Notes: a model not told the origin generated them from the sequence alone. Positions 35,402 through 44,600 are shown, counted from the stretch's first letter. The stretch: DNA of 64,000 nt from Pseudomonas sp. UBA4194 (GCF_002379585.1 NZ_DFUE01000085.1:5392-69391); one strand, 5' to 3'. A program made the numbers and translations.

Positions 35402-36124
35402 TCAGCGCGCGGGCGACAACGCGACCCGGGCGGGCTCGGTGTAGCCGCCGTGGTCGTTGATCACGGAAAACCACACCGTGTCCGGTGCAGCGCCAACGGC
35501 GCCAGGCAGTGGGTACTCACGGGTGGAGAACGGCGCAACCATCAACGGTGCGTCCACTTCCTCTTCCTTGCCGGCATTGCCCACGCGGATATGGATGAAC
35601 GACACGTGGTAGGCCGAGGGATTGTTCACCTGCAGCACCGGCTTGCCTTGCGCGCGGACCACCGACCACTGCAACTTGGGCAGGCTCTCCAGCAGGGAGC
35701 CGGGCAGCCCTTTGGGGCGGTAGAAGAATTTGATCCGGGTACGGATGGCTACTTTCAGGGTGTTGCTGTCGCCCTCGGCGTTGCCGGGAATTTCCTGGGC
35801 ATTGAAGTAGAACACCGACTCGCGGTCATCGGGCAGTTGTCCGGCGGTACGGACGATGCGCACCATCTGTTCCTTGCGTCCGTCCAGACGGAACAGCGGT
35901 GGGGTGGCGATGAAGGGCGCGGCGATGTTGATGTCGTCGGCTTCGGTGTTCACCCACACTTGTACGGCGTAAGGGCGGGTAGTGCTGTTGGCGACACTGA
36001 TGCTGGCATCACGGTTGTGGCCATCGAACACGATTCGGGTATTGCTCAGGGTCACCGCCGCCAGCGCCGGGCTGGCAGCCAGCAGCAGGCTCAGGGCGAG
36101 CAAGGGTTTGGGGATTCGGAACAT
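35402..36124 (-). CDS. Periplasmic fimbrial chaperone
   Basis: This 240-residue PapD-type chaperone has a signal peptide (cleavage after PALA), an N-terminal domain with VTLSNTRIVFDGHNRDASISVAN and VNTEADD, the conserved SVFYFNAQEIP strand, and RTRIKFFYRP leading to a second Ig-like domain. It stabilises subunits before the usher. ATG 36124 is preferred to a GTG one codon upstream. It lies 67 bases after the pilin gene. Confidence 0.93.
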   Translation of the reverse strand: MFRIPKPLLALSLLLAASPALAAVTLSNTRIVFDGHNRDASISVANSTTRPYAVQVWVNTEADDINIAAPFIATPPLFRLDGRKEQMVRIVRTAGQLPDDRESVFYFNAQEIPGNAEGDSNTLKVAIRTRIKFFYRPKGLPGSLLESLPKLQWSVVRAQGKPVLQVNNPSAYHVSFIHIRVGNAGKEEEVDAPLMVAPFSTREYPLPGAVGAAPDTVWFSVINDHGGYTEPARVALSPAR

Positions 36125-36191
36125 CACAGCGGTCCTCGGTCAGGCAGGCTGACGCGCGCCAGGCTTGGCGCGCGCGGTTGCAGGGGCAGCC

Positions 36192-36725
36192 TTACTGGAT
36201 GCTGACGGTGAACGAGGCTTTGCCGTTGGCGGTGCCTGGCTCGGCGACACCGGTGGCGATGTAGTTGGCGGTGAAGCGCATGGGTTCGGTGAGGTCCATG
36301 TACTCTGCCGAAGGCTCGGACATTTTCACTTCGCCTGTGCGGTCGCGGATCTGGATCGCGACGTTCTTGGCGTAGCCGGCGGATTTTTCCAGCGACAGCC
36401 ACTGCCCGCTCGGGCCGTCGACGCCGGTCAGGCCGAGGAAGGTGACCGTGGCTTTTTTACCGGTGATGTTGCAGGCCGGGTCGCTGGCATCGACGGACAG
36501 GCTGAAAGTGCCGCCACCGCCGATGGCGCCAGCCTGGCCCAGCGCCCCGGCCGGTACCGGCCCGAGCTTCACTTCGCCAGCGGCGCCGCCAGTGGTGTCG
36601 CCGATGGTGATGGCGCAGGTGGTATTGACGATGGTGCCCGTGAACTGCACTTCACCGTCCGCGGCCATGGCGGAGGTGGATACGGTGAGGGCGGCAAACA
36701 GGCTGGTAAGGGCAAACTTTTTCAT
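36192..36725 (-). CDS. Major fimbrial subunit
   Basis: This 177-residue type 1 pilin-like protein has a signal peptide (MKKFALTSLFAALTVSTSAMAA), a paired-cysteine domain (Cys in NTTCAI and DPACNITG), and a C-terminal strand FTVSIQ. It is the first gene of the leftward pilin-chaperone-usher-adhesin operon, a compact Cup-like arrangement. No extra minor-subunit gene is present. Confidence 0.9.
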   Translation of the reverse strand: MKKFALTSLFAALTVSTSAMAADGEVQFTGTIVNTTCAITIGDTTGGAAGEVKLGPVPAGALGQAGAIGGGGTFSLSVDASDPACNITGKKATVTFLGLTGVDGPSGQWLSLEKSAGYAKNVAIQIRDRTGEVKMSEPSAEYMDLTEPMRFTANYIATGVAEPGTANGKASFTVSIQ

Positions 36726-36932
36726 GGTGTCTCCAAAGAATGGTAAGGCATTGCTTGGTCAACGGTGCCTTGGTGGTGGCACGTGAACAGCGCTCATTCT
36801 GGGGAAGCATGGGCGTGGCGGATGTAGTCCGATTCCCAAGTTTGCTGCGAAATTTCCGACATTCCTGATGCGTGTGAAATTGAGAGAAAGGCTCTGGCTC
36901 GAGCATTTCAGCCTGGTTGTAGGTCGAGGCGT

Positions 36933-36957
36933 GGGACGCGGCTTACGCCGCTGCTAC
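36933..36957. repeat. REP palindrome overlapping the end of the DJ-1/PfpI gene
   Basis: A full copy of the 856-942 REP family. The last codons and TAA stop of the leftward gene ending at 36943 lie inside it. Confidence 0.75.
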
Positions 36958-37593
36958 GTCTTGCCATTCATATTGCATTTGCCGGGCGGTGGTGCGGCCG
37001 GCTTCGGCGCCGAGCAGGCGGGCGACCAGGTGCAAGGTCATGTCGATGCCCGCGGAGATCCCTGCGCTGGTGACCAGAGCGCCTGCATCCACGTAGGGAA
37101 TATCTTCGACGACGTCGAGGGCAGGATAGTCGTGGCGCAGTTCCTCGATATCGGCCCAGTGGGTCGTCACGCGCTGGCCGTCGAGCAAGCCGGCCTTGGC
37201 TAGGATCAGTGCGCCGCTGCATACCGAGGTGAGCAGGGTGGTCTTGTCGGCCATCCGGCGCACCCACTCCAGGGTCGCGGGGTCAGCCATCGGCTGGTCG
37301 ATGACTCCGCCAGGTACCAGCAGTATGTCGCAGGGCAAATCGTCACTGAAGTCGGCATCCGGCTGTACCCGCAGTTCATAGCGCGCGCTGACCAGTTCGC
37401 GGCGGGCGGCCACGGTGGTCACGGTGAAGGGGGCATGGCTACAGATACGATCCCGCAGGGCCACGCGGGTCGCCACGCTGAGCACTTCGTAGGGACCGGC
37501 GAAATCGAGGATCTCGACCTCGGGGTACAACAGCATGACGACATGCAAAGGGCGTTCGAGGATTTGCGCTTCCAGGGGCAGGGCGGTGGACAT
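36943..37593 (-). CDS. DJ-1/PfpI-family protein (isonitrile hydratase-like)
   Basis: This 216-residue class I glutamine amidotransferase-like protein has the nucleophile elbow TSVCSGALIL and THWADIEEL, as in isonitrile hydratase and the ligand-binding domains of FtrA/GlxA regulators. No AraC DNA-binding domain follows. The ATG at 37593 gives MSTALPLEAQ; upstream frame looks non-coding. The C-terminal VAAA and stop come from a REP inserted at the gene's end, so the original C-terminus may have differed. Confidence 0.82.
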   Translation of the reverse strand: MSTALPLEAQILERPLHVVMLLYPEVEILDFAGPYEVLSVATRVALRDRICSHAPFTVTTVAARRELVSARYELRVQPDADFSDDLPCDILLVPGGVIDQPMADPATLEWVRRMADKTTLLTSVCSGALILAKAGLLDGQRVTTHWADIEELRHDYPALDVVEDIPYVDAGALVTSAGISAGIDMTLHLVARLLGAEAGRTTARQMQYEWQDVAAA

Positions 37594-37773
37594 GGTGAGG
37601 CTCCGGCAAGTGAAGCCCCATGGTCGCGCGTGGCAAGCCATTGTTGAATGCCAATCACCCCACGAATCCTGCCATCGCAACACCCGCCCAGGCCGCGTGA
37701 TAGGCAGGAGCTTATGGGGTGGATGTTATGGGGCGGGTGGTCCCCTTACCCCAGCCCTCTCCCGGAGGTGGGG

Positions 37774-38949
37774 CTAAAGGCCCCCCACCCACTTCCTGAA
37801 AAACAATCGCAACGAATCCCACACCTGCCCTAACCAACTCCCCGGCTCCCCGGCCTGCAACGCCACCAACGGCCGGCTGGCCAGCTTGTTTTCGCCATCG
37901 TACAAATCAAGACTTCCCACCACCGCCCCCTGGGCAATCGGCGCTATCAGGTCGCCGTCGATGTGCACCCGTGTCTGCGCCTTGCGGTTCTGGTTCCTGG
38001 GCAGGGTCAGGGTCATGTCATCCAGCAACCCGACCTGTAGGGCATCTTGCCGGCCTTTCCATAACACTGGCGTGGCCAGCACTTTGCCGGCGTGCTCGTA
38101 GGTCTGCGTGTCATAGAAACGGTAGCCATAGGTCAGCAATTTCTGCGTGTCCGCCGCGCGGTTTTCCAGGGTGCTGGAGCCGAACACAGCGGTGATCAGC
38201 CGACGGTTGTCCCGTACCGCCGACGTCACCATGCAGAAACCGGCGGCCTCGGTGTGGCCGGTTTTCAAGCCGTCCACGCTGGGGTCACGCCACAGCAGCA
38301 GGTTGCGGTTGGGCTGGCGGATGTTGTTCCAGGTGAAATATTTGTGTGCGTAGAGCTCGTAGTACGCCGACTCATCGCGAATGATCGCGCGGGCCAGGCG
38401 TGCCATGTCCATGGCCGAGGAATAGTGCTCCGGCGCGGGTAGCCCGGTGGGGTTCATGAAGTGGCTGTCGGTCAGGCCGATCTTCTGGGCCGTGACGTTC
38501 ATCAAGCCCGCGAAGGCATCTTCGCTGCCGGCAATATGCTCGGCCAACGCGACGCTGGCGTCGTTGCCCGAATCGATCACCACGCCGCGCAACAGGTCAT
38601 GCACCGGTACGCTGCTGTTGGGGTCCAGAAACATGCGCGAGCCCCCGGTGCGCCAGGCGTTCTCGCTGATGGTCACAGTGTCGTCGGCCTTCAAGCGTCC
38701 GGCTTGCATCTCGCGGGTGGTCACATACACCGTCATCAGCTTGGTCAGGCTGGCGGGGGGCAGATGGGCGTCCGGGTCCTGGCTGCTGATCACTGCGCCG
38801 CTGGCCGCGTCCATCAGCACCCAGGCCTTGGCGGTCAATTGCGGCGGCGCGGGAATCATCGAAGCGGCCGCCGCCACGGGAGCGGCATGGGCCGGAGCGA
38901 TGGCCGTCCAGGCCAACAGGAAGGTCAAGCTCGACAGCGATTGTTTCAC
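37774..38949 (-). CDS. D-alanyl-D-alanine carboxypeptidase (DacA/DacC type)
   Basis: This 391-residue penicillin-binding protein has a signal peptide (cleavage after AHAA), the S67-L-T-K70 active site, SGN motif in VIDSGNDASVAL, the KTG motif in GLKTGHT, and a C-terminal beta domain followed by an amphipathic membrane anchor (SWLGQVWDSLRLFFRKWVGGL). It trims peptidoglycan pentapeptides. The start is GTG at 38949; no ATG gives a complete signal peptide, and no strong Shine-Dalgarno is visible. Confidence 0.92.
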   Translation of the reverse strand: MKQSLSSLTFLLAWTAIAPAHAAPVAAAASMIPAPPQLTAKAWVLMDAASGAVISSQDPDAHLPPASLTKLMTVYVTTREMQAGRLKADDTVTISENAWRTGGSRMFLDPNSSVPVHDLLRGVVIDSGNDASVALAEHIAGSEDAFAGLMNVTAQKIGLTDSHFMNPTGLPAPEHYSSAMDMARLARAIIRDESAYYELYAHKYFTWNNIRQPNRNLLLWRDPSVDGLKTGHTEAAGFCMVTSAVRDNRRLITAVFGSSTLENRAADTQKLLTYGYRFYDTQTYEHAGKVLATPVLWKGRQDALQVGLLDDMTLTLPRNQNRKAQTRVHIDGDLIAPIAQGAVVGSLDLYDGENKLASRPLVALQAGEPGSWLGQVWDSLRLFFRKWVGGL

Positions 38950-39033
38950 AGGCGTGAAGCCCCGGTTGATGGAAAGGGCGACACGGTAGGTCGGGCGGCG
39001 AGGGGGCTCAAATTAACGCCGATTAATTTAAAT

Positions 39034-40416
39034 TTAAGGTGTCGGGCAGCGGATGCTCACGCAGGTGCCAGTACCGGTCGGTGGTACGTCGATGGCCAGG
39101 CTGTAGCCGTGCATGCGCACGATGGCTGCGACCAGCGACAGCCCCAGGCCATGTCCGGGCTCCTGGCGGCTGGCATCGCCGCGATACAACCGGCGGGTGA
39201 CGCTGTCGCGCTCGGTGGCCGGAATGCCGCGGCCGTTGTCGCACACCTTGATCAGCACCTCCGAGCCCTGGCCGGCTGCGCTGATCTGGATGGCCCCACC
39301 GGGCGGGGTGAACTTGATGGCGTTGTCCAGCAGGTTGACCAGTGCCTCGAACAGCAGCGGCATGTCACCGCTCAGTGGCGGCAGATCGGCGGGCACCTGC
39401 AGGGTCATGGTCTGCCCACGCTCATTGGCCATGGGCTCGAAGAACTCGTGCGCTTGGTGCAGCAGGGTGTGCACATCGAAGCGTTCGAAGCCGGAGCGAC
39501 GCCGGGTATCCTCCAGCTCCGAAATCCGCAGCAGCCCCTGAAAGCGCAGCATGATGGCTTCACTTTCCTCCATGGCCAGGCTGACGGCCTGAGCATCGCT
39601 GCCTTGCAGTTGCAGGTGCTGCAGTTGATGCAGTCGTGCCCGCAGCCGGGTGAGGGGAGTCCGTAGGTCGTGGGCGATACCGTCGCACACGCCTTTGACC
39701 TCCAGCATCAGCTGTTCGATGTGTTCGAGCATGACGTTGACCGCATTGGCCAGCATGTCCAGTTCATCCCGCCGGTTCGACAGGGGCAGGCGTTCGCCCA
39801 GGTTGCCGGAAACGATGCGCTCGGTGCAGTTCTGCAAGCGCTGTACCCGTTTCAGTGGCCGCCGACGCAGCAGTTGCCAGCCGATCAGCCCCGGGATCAG
39901 TGTCAGCGACAGCCCCCAGAACAAAGCTTGCTCGATGATGCCGCCCACGGCCGAGATCGAACCCCCGTCGCGGGCCAGAATGAGAATGCGGCCATCGTTG
40001 CGGTGCAACAGCAGGGCGTGGCTGCTGCGCGTCTGTTCTTCCCGCGGCACGGCGATACTCAAGCCTCGTTCCAGGTAGTGAACCCGGCCGTCATCGGGCA
40101 GGCTGGAGCGCAACTTCAGCAGGTCGCCGGCAATGTGCCGGCCGTTCGCCTCGAACAGACCGTAGGCATCGATGCCGGGAATCGAATAGGCCTCGCTGGC
40201 CGCCAGCTCAGCGGCCAGGTTGGCGTCGTCGACTTTTTGGTAATAGTGGGCGCGTTGCATCAGGGTGCGTTCGGCGACGGTACCCAGGTAGCGTGAGATC
40301 TCCCAGTACAACACACCGGTAAACACGGCGCCCCAGGCGACGAAGAACAGCGCGTACAAGCCAATCAGACGGCTGCTGGAGGAGCGCCAGCGTTCAGCTC
40401 GGTTCGGCAAGCACAT
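39034..40416 (-). CDS. Sensor histidine kinase
   Basis: This 460-residue kinase has a helix at about 17-40, a periplasmic sensor (about 41-150), a second helix (about 165-185), a HAMP domain, a HisKA box with VCDGIAHDLRTPLTRL, and an ATPase domain with LLDNAIKF and GHGLGLSLVAAIVRMHG. The ATG at 40416 overlaps the regulator stop by 23 bases. The signal is unknown; the orphan binding protein on the other side of the regulator is a candidate partner. Confidence 0.9.
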   Translation of the reverse strand: MCLPNRAERWRSSSSRLIGLYALFFVAWGAVFTGVLYWEISRYLGTVAERTLMQRAHYYQKVDDANLAAELAASEAYSIPGIDAYGLFEANGRHIAGDLLKLRSSLPDDGRVHYLERGLSIAVPREEQTRSSHALLLHRNDGRILILARDGGSISAVGGIIEQALFWGLSLTLIPGLIGWQLLRRRPLKRVQRLQNCTERIVSGNLGERLPLSNRRDELDMLANAVNVMLEHIEQLMLEVKGVCDGIAHDLRTPLTRLRARLHQLQHLQLQGSDAQAVSLAMEESEAIMLRFQGLLRISELEDTRRRSGFERFDVHTLLHQAHEFFEPMANERGQTMTLQVPADLPPLSGDMPLLFEALVNLLDNAIKFTPPGGAIQISAAGQGSEVLIKVCDNGRGIPATERDSVTRRLYRGDASRQEPGHGLGLSLVAAIVRMHGYSLAIDVPPTGTGTCVSIRCPTP

Positions 40417-41071
40417 AACCGGCACCGCGCACTGTATGAATGGCAGGCGAGCCTCGGCCTTCGATTTTCTTGCGTAGGCGACCGATGTGCACATCGATGA
40501 TGTTGGTGCCGGGGTCGAAATGGTAACCCCATACTTCCTGAAACAGCATGGTGCGGGTCACCAGTTGGCCGGCGTTGCGCATCAGATAGGTCAGCAATTT
40601 GAACTCGGCAGGGAGCAGACTGATGTGCTCTCCACCCCTGGCCAGGGTGTGTTCGATCAGGTTCAGTTGCAGGTCGCCGAAAGTCAGGCAGTGGTCGTGG
40701 CTGCCCGCTGCCGGTCGGCGCAACAGGACCTCCAGGCGTGCCACCAGCTCGACCATGGAAAAAGGCTTGGTGAGGTAGTCATCGCCCCCCGACCGCAGGC
40801 CCCTGACCCGCTCGTCGACATCCGACAGCGCACTGACCATCAGCACTGGCGTGTGCAGCCCCAGGCCGCGCAAGGTGCTGACGATGGTCAATCCGTCGAA
40901 GTCCGGCAGCATGCGGTCCAGGGTGATGGCGTCATGGCCGCCGGCAATTGCACGGGCCAGACCCTCACGGCCACTGGCGGCCCATTCTGTTTGCAGCCCG
41001 TGACCCTGGAGTTCGGTCATGATGGCATGCGCCGTCACTTCGTCATCCTCGATCACCAGAACTGCACTCAT
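40394..41071 (-). CDS. OmpR-family response regulator
   Basis: This 225-residue regulator has receiver residues in VIEDDEV, phospho-Asp region AITLDRMLPDFDGL, the Thr/Ser-Lys part (LMVSAL, LTKPFSM) and a winged helix (about 130-225). Note Arg after the acceptor Asp where Val/Met is common. It is cotranscribed with the downstream kinase and divergent from a substrate-binding protein gene 195 bases away. Confidence 0.92.
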   Translation of the reverse strand: MSAVLVIEDDEVTAHAIMTELQGHGLQTEWAASGREGLARAIAGGHDAITLDRMLPDFDGLTIVSTLRGLGLHTPVLMVSALSDVDERVRGLRSGGDDYLTKPFSMVELVARLEVLLRRPAAGSHDHCLTFGDLQLNLIEHTLARGGEHISLLPAEFKLLTYLMRNAGQLVTRTMLFQEVWGYHFDPGTNIIDVHIGRLRKKIEGRGSPAIHTVRGAGYVLAEPS

Positions 41072-41266
41072 TTGTTACTCCGCATTACAATTCCCGAACT
41101 TTGCCCACTTAAATGACAGCCGCAGCCTAGGCAGCGCTGGATAACGGGTAAACTAAATTTTTCTTCATCGGCCTTAATTGAGCTCCTGGCCAGAGCGTCG
41201 TTAGCGTGAAGTGTTGCAGGCCAGCCATCAGCCTGTTCTATCGTTCATTTTCAGGATCATATTGTC

Positions 41267-42052
41267 ATGACCAAACGGCTCACCAGCGCCCTGCTGGCGT
41301 GTGTACTACTGGGCTCCAGCGGCGCCCAGGCGCAGAAAGCGCCGCCTCCCATCCAACTGTCCCTGCTCGGCTCCGGTGGCGTGGTCAGCGCCATGCAAGC
41401 CATTGTCGCAGACTACGAGAAGGCCACGGGTATCAAGGTCATCGTATTGCCGGCTCCGGCCGTGGGCGATAACCCGATGGCTATCTCCCACCGGCTGGAG
41501 CGTGGCGAACGTGCCGACCTGGTGCTCACCGAAGATGCATCGTTGAACAAGTTGATTCAATTGGGCGAAGTACAACGCGAGCCCCGGGTGGATGTGGGCA
41601 AGTCATTTATCGCCATGGCGGTGCGCCAAGGTGAAGAAAAACCCGATATCGGCAGCGTCGATGCCTTTCGCAAGACGCTGATCGACGCTCGCTCGCTGGC
41701 CTATTCCAACAGCACCAGTGGCCTCTACCTGTCGCACCTGCTGTTTCCACGCATGAAGTTGACCGAGCAGCTGCGCGACAAGAGCAGCCTGGTAGCCGAT
41801 GAGCCAGTGGGCGCGGCGGTGGCGCGCGGTGATGTGCAGTTGGGCTTTCAGCAGCTCAGTGAGCTCAAGCCTGTGCCGGGCATCGATATCGTCGGTTTGA
41901 TTCCCGATGCGGTGCAGAAGATGACCCTGTATTCAGGCGGCGTCACCCGCACCAGTGCCCACCCCGAGGAAGCGGCGGCGCTGTTGCAGTACCTCAGTTC
42001 GCCGGCCGCCCGGCTGGCCATCGAGGAAAGCGGGCTGACGCCTATTCACTGA
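41267..42052 (+). CDS. Periplasmic substrate-binding protein, ModA-like
   Basis: This 261-residue protein has a signal peptide (cleavage after AQAQ) and the type II periplasmic binding fold of molybdate/sulfate-like proteins (LLGSGGVVSAMQAIVADYEKATGIKV; YSNSTSGLYLSHLL). No permease or ATPase gene is adjacent, and it is divergent from a two-component system. It could act as an orphan binding protein presenting a ligand to the neighbouring kinase, or work with transporter parts elsewhere. Ligand unknown. Confidence 0.8.
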   Translation: MTKRLTSALLACVLLGSSGAQAQKAPPPIQLSLLGSGGVVSAMQAIVADYEKATGIKVIVLPAPAVGDNPMAISHRLERGERADLVLTEDASLNKLIQLGEVQREPRVDVGKSFIAMAVRQGEEKPDIGSVDAFRKTLIDARSLAYSNSTSGLYLSHLLFPRMKLTEQLRDKSSLVADEPVGAAVARGDVQLGFQQLSELKPVPGIDIVGLIPDAVQKMTLYSGGVTRTSAHPEEAAALLQYLSSPAARLAIEESGLTPIH

Positions 42053-42093
42053 GTGTGCGCAGGGTGGGCGTAAGGCCTGCCCTGCGCTAGGTT

Positions 42094-42948
42094 TCAGAGG
42101 ATCTTGACGGTATGAAACGCCACCGTGTCATAAGGCACGGTGATGATGTCCTTGTCTTTGAGATCCGGATGGGTCGCAATGATCTCGCGCACCTGGGCGA
42201 AGATGGGTGCCTGCTGCTCCTCGGAAAGGGTGGAGACGAAGCTGATCGACCGAATGCGGTTGAGGATCACGTCTTCCGGTGTTCCGGTGTGGGTGTGGGT
42301 GAAGTGGCGTTCCACCAGCGGGTAGGCAAAACCGTGGTAGGGGAACATCTTGCGCCAGTTCTGGCTGTAGAACCGCGGGCTGTCGCCGGCCACACTGCTG
42401 ACCACGTCCGCCACCTGACGTACCCAGTCTTCGCGAGTGTCCCGTAGATTCCAGATCAGGCCCAGGCGCCCGCCGCGCTTGAGCACGCGATGGATTTCCT
42501 TCATGGCTTCGGGTTTGTCGAACCAGTGAAAGGAGTGGGCGCAGATCACCGCGTCCACCGACTCGCTTTTGAGCGGGATTTCCTCGGCGGCGCCTTCAAG
42601 AATCTTCACGTAGGGTTTGTCGCCCCAATTGCGTTCCAGTTGCTCGCGCATGGCGGCCACCGGTTCAACGGCGAACACCTCGGCACCGATGTCTACCAGC
42701 CTCGGGATGAACTTGCCGGTGCCGGAGCCCAGATCGAGCACCGTGGTGTGCGGCGGGTCCCATTTGCTGTGCGGCTTGATCTCCATGATATCGCTCAGCC
42801 AGCCGTCCAGCTCCTTGGGGTAGTCGGGGCGGCCCTTGTCGAAGGCGCTGGCACCTTGTAGATACCCTTTGACCGCGGCGGCGGGCAGCACGCCCTGGAG
42901 TTTCTCGGTCAGGTCCTTGATGTGCAGAATGTCGCTCAGGTTTCTCAT
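42094..42948 (-). CDS. Class I SAM-dependent methyltransferase
   Basis: This 284-residue protein has motif I VLDLGSGTGKFIPRL, motif II-like VFAVEP and HSFHWFDKPEAMKEIHRVLKRGG, as in methyltransferase type 11 enzymes. The ATG at 42948 (MRNLSDIL) has GAGGG upstream; longer frame upstream is not supported. Substrate unknown. It converges on the orphan binding protein gene. Confidence 0.85.
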   Translation of the reverse strand: MRNLSDILHIKDLTEKLQGVLPAAAVKGYLQGASAFDKGRPDYPKELDGWLSDIMEIKPHSKWDPPHTTVLDLGSGTGKFIPRLVDIGAEVFAVEPVAAMREQLERNWGDKPYVKILEGAAEEIPLKSESVDAVICAHSFHWFDKPEAMKEIHRVLKRGGRLGLIWNLRDTREDWVRQVADVVSSVAGDSPRFYSQNWRKMFPYHGFAYPLVERHFTHTHTGTPEDVILNRIRSISFVSTLSEEQQAPIFAQVREIIATHPDLKDKDIITVPYDTVAFHTVKIL

Positions 42949-43152
42949 AGTGGCCCTCGCACGCTTGTCCGCGCTGTTGTTATCGCCATGCTGGTGGAAC
43001 AGCCATACGCCCGGCCAGCCACGGTGGGGCGTTGTAACAGAAAGCGTAGCGCAAGGTGGGGGAGAGGGGCGGGGATTTATCGAGGGGTGTCTGTGCGGTC
43101 GCTTGCCGCCATGCGCAAGCCGGGCCACAGAATAGGCGCGCGCAATTTCCTG

Positions 43153-43345
43153 TGTAGTGATCGAATGTAACTTGATAGTGGCAGAGTAACTAAAAACTAC
43201 GGGTCGACCGTAAAGACGCTGCCAAGCCTGATAATTTTAATTCAGGGAGCCATGCGCTGAACAATAATATACATCAGCCAGCGCTTGTTGAAGTGTCAGG
43301 CCGGTGATTTACTACATTCTGTAGTGATCGCCAGAAGGGTTCGGT
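43153..43345. repeat. Leader repeat, copy 1, of the duplicated cassette
   Basis: About 165 bases closely match 44432-44600, including the palindrome-like CCTGATAATTTTAATTCAGG (43227-43246) and ATAATATACATC. Conservation of this non-coding stretch in both copies suggests a promoter or regulatory leader of the following gene. AT-rich compared with the flanks. Confidence 0.8.
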
Positions 43346-43402
43346 ACCCCATGCTGTTCAGTGTTCGCTATATATCATTTATATCATCTCCTTGGAGAGT
43401 TA

Positions 43403-43575
43403 ATGATGAGCGAGAATAACGGTGTCGGCACGGCCAGTGAAAATCTATGTGCTGGAAGGTACAGTCCACGTCGTCTATCCGCGTTCCGGACGTACACCCA
43501 TGCTTGGTGTACAGGGAAAGCCCCGGTCCTGGTTGAGACGGTTATTTAATCAACAGAGGGCTGAAGGGAGATAGA
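43403..43575 (+). pseudogene. Remnant of gene A (copy 1): first and last parts joined by an internal deletion
   Basis: An ATGATG start with GGAG upstream gives MMSENNGVGTASENL, matching the start of the intact gene at 44682. The sequence then jumps, in another frame, to the last about 40 codons: YVLEGTVHVVYPR and GKPRSWLRRLFNQ correspond to YALEGTFDVVYPR and GKIRSWWRRLFGQ of the intact copy. About 360 bases are missing. Confidence 0.8.
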
Positions 43576-43700
43576 TAACGGGCGTTCTTGTTTACACGAG
43601 GAGTGATTAGCTAAATGTTGGGCGATCGCCAAGCATTGCCGACATCGCACGCCGAAGAATATTCGGATTGGCTTTCCTATGATGCTGGGGAGTTTCTATA

Positions 43701-44168
43701 ATGAATGAAGATGAAGAAGTAGGCTCAGTCCACGACTACGTCATGAGTACGTGGAGATTTACCGATGTTCCAAATCGTTCCTACAGCGCTCTGGCGAGGT
43801 GGTTAACCGATACGGAAGTGACGGCGGGAGATAACACTAGTGGCCAAATGCATGGTTTTGGGATCAATTTTGCCGAGAAGTGCTATGATAAACCCGGAAA
43901 CTACAAGGTTCAGATGGGCTTGCCCGAGAAAAAGCCTGCAGTACACGTGCACTATTTGGTTAGCAGCAGCGGAGACCCGAATCTTCCTCCGTCAGCATGG
44001 TACTTCACCATCGATGGAGAGATGACCTATCACGTCGAATTCGACCCTGTTGCACAAACCGGGCGCACCTACGGATCTTTTCACGGGCATGCGCAGGAAA
44101 TGACTGATGGAAGTGGAACCATTCATGACCTGGAAGGTACGTTCGATGTCGTCTATCCGCGTCCGTGA
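43701..44168 (+). CDS. Gene B (copy 1), unrecognised beta-rich protein family
   Basis: This 155-residue acidic protein has no signal peptide. It is about 80 percent alike by eye to the gene at 45243 and related to gene A at 44682; all share RSYS.LA, DKP, DGEM, GRTYGSF and LEGTFDVVYPRP. Alternating strand-forming segments suggest an all-beta fold. GGAG is nine bases before the ATG. It is the only intact gene of copy 1 of the duplicated cassette. I do not recognise the family and propose no function. Confidence 0.75.
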   Translation: MNEDEEVGSVHDYVMSTWRFTDVPNRSYSALARWLTDTEVTAGDNTSGQMHGFGINFAEKCYDKPGNYKVQMGLPEKKPAVHVHYLVSSSGDPNLPPSAWYFTIDGEMTYHVEFDPVAQTGRTYGSFHGHAQEMTDGSGTIHDLEGTFDVVYPRP

Positions 44169-44216
44169 CGTACGTGAAATACCACCGCTGCAGTCACGCA
44201 TACTCGGCGCATTCTA

Positions 44217-44340
44217 AATGCGGCACGGCTACATCGTGGCCATCCACGGCATTGGTATGGGCCGCTTCCTGGGAAGTGGTTTTCGGGTGCTCGTGGATCA
44301 GAGTTGGTGGCCGTAGAAGTCGAAGTCGACCCAGTGGGCG
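44217..44340 (-). pseudogene. Internal fragment of a VOC-family gene
   Basis: About 124 bases match the middle of the VOC gene (45996-46118) with only a few changes and a short deletion, but neither end of that gene is present and the frame is broken. It occupies the same place after gene B as the intact VOC gene does in copy 2. Confidence 0.85.
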
Positions 44341-44431
44341 CAAGCTGGCTCGCGAAGACATCCAGGTTGGCAGCGCAACTTTCGAACCCGTTGCGTGCTT
44401 TGGTACGTCTTAGTAGGCTGCTCGTGCTTTT

Positions 44432-44600
44432 GTAGTTATCGAATATAACCTGATAGTGGCAGAGCAACTATCATCTAAGGGGCGACCGCAAAGACGCTGC
44501 CAGGCCTGATAATTTTAATTCAGGGAGGCATGAGCTGAATAATAATATACATCGGCGAGCGCTTGCTGAAGTGTCAGGCCAATGATTTACTATTTGTTGC
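44432..44600. repeat. Leader repeat, copy 2
   Basis: This copy matches 43153-43345, including the shared CCTGATAATTTTAATTCAGG (44515-44534). It precedes the intact gene A and probably contains its promoter. Confidence 0.8.

Noticed and set aside
33597..35444. 615-codon open frame antisense to the usher
   Set aside because: Low-complexity Ala/Gly/Val/Gln translation without any domain; the usher on the minus strand is clear.
43361..43549. 62-codon open frame taken as a small gene
   Set aside because: It is the fused remnant of gene A with a frame shift at the deletion joint, so it is listed as a pseudogene.
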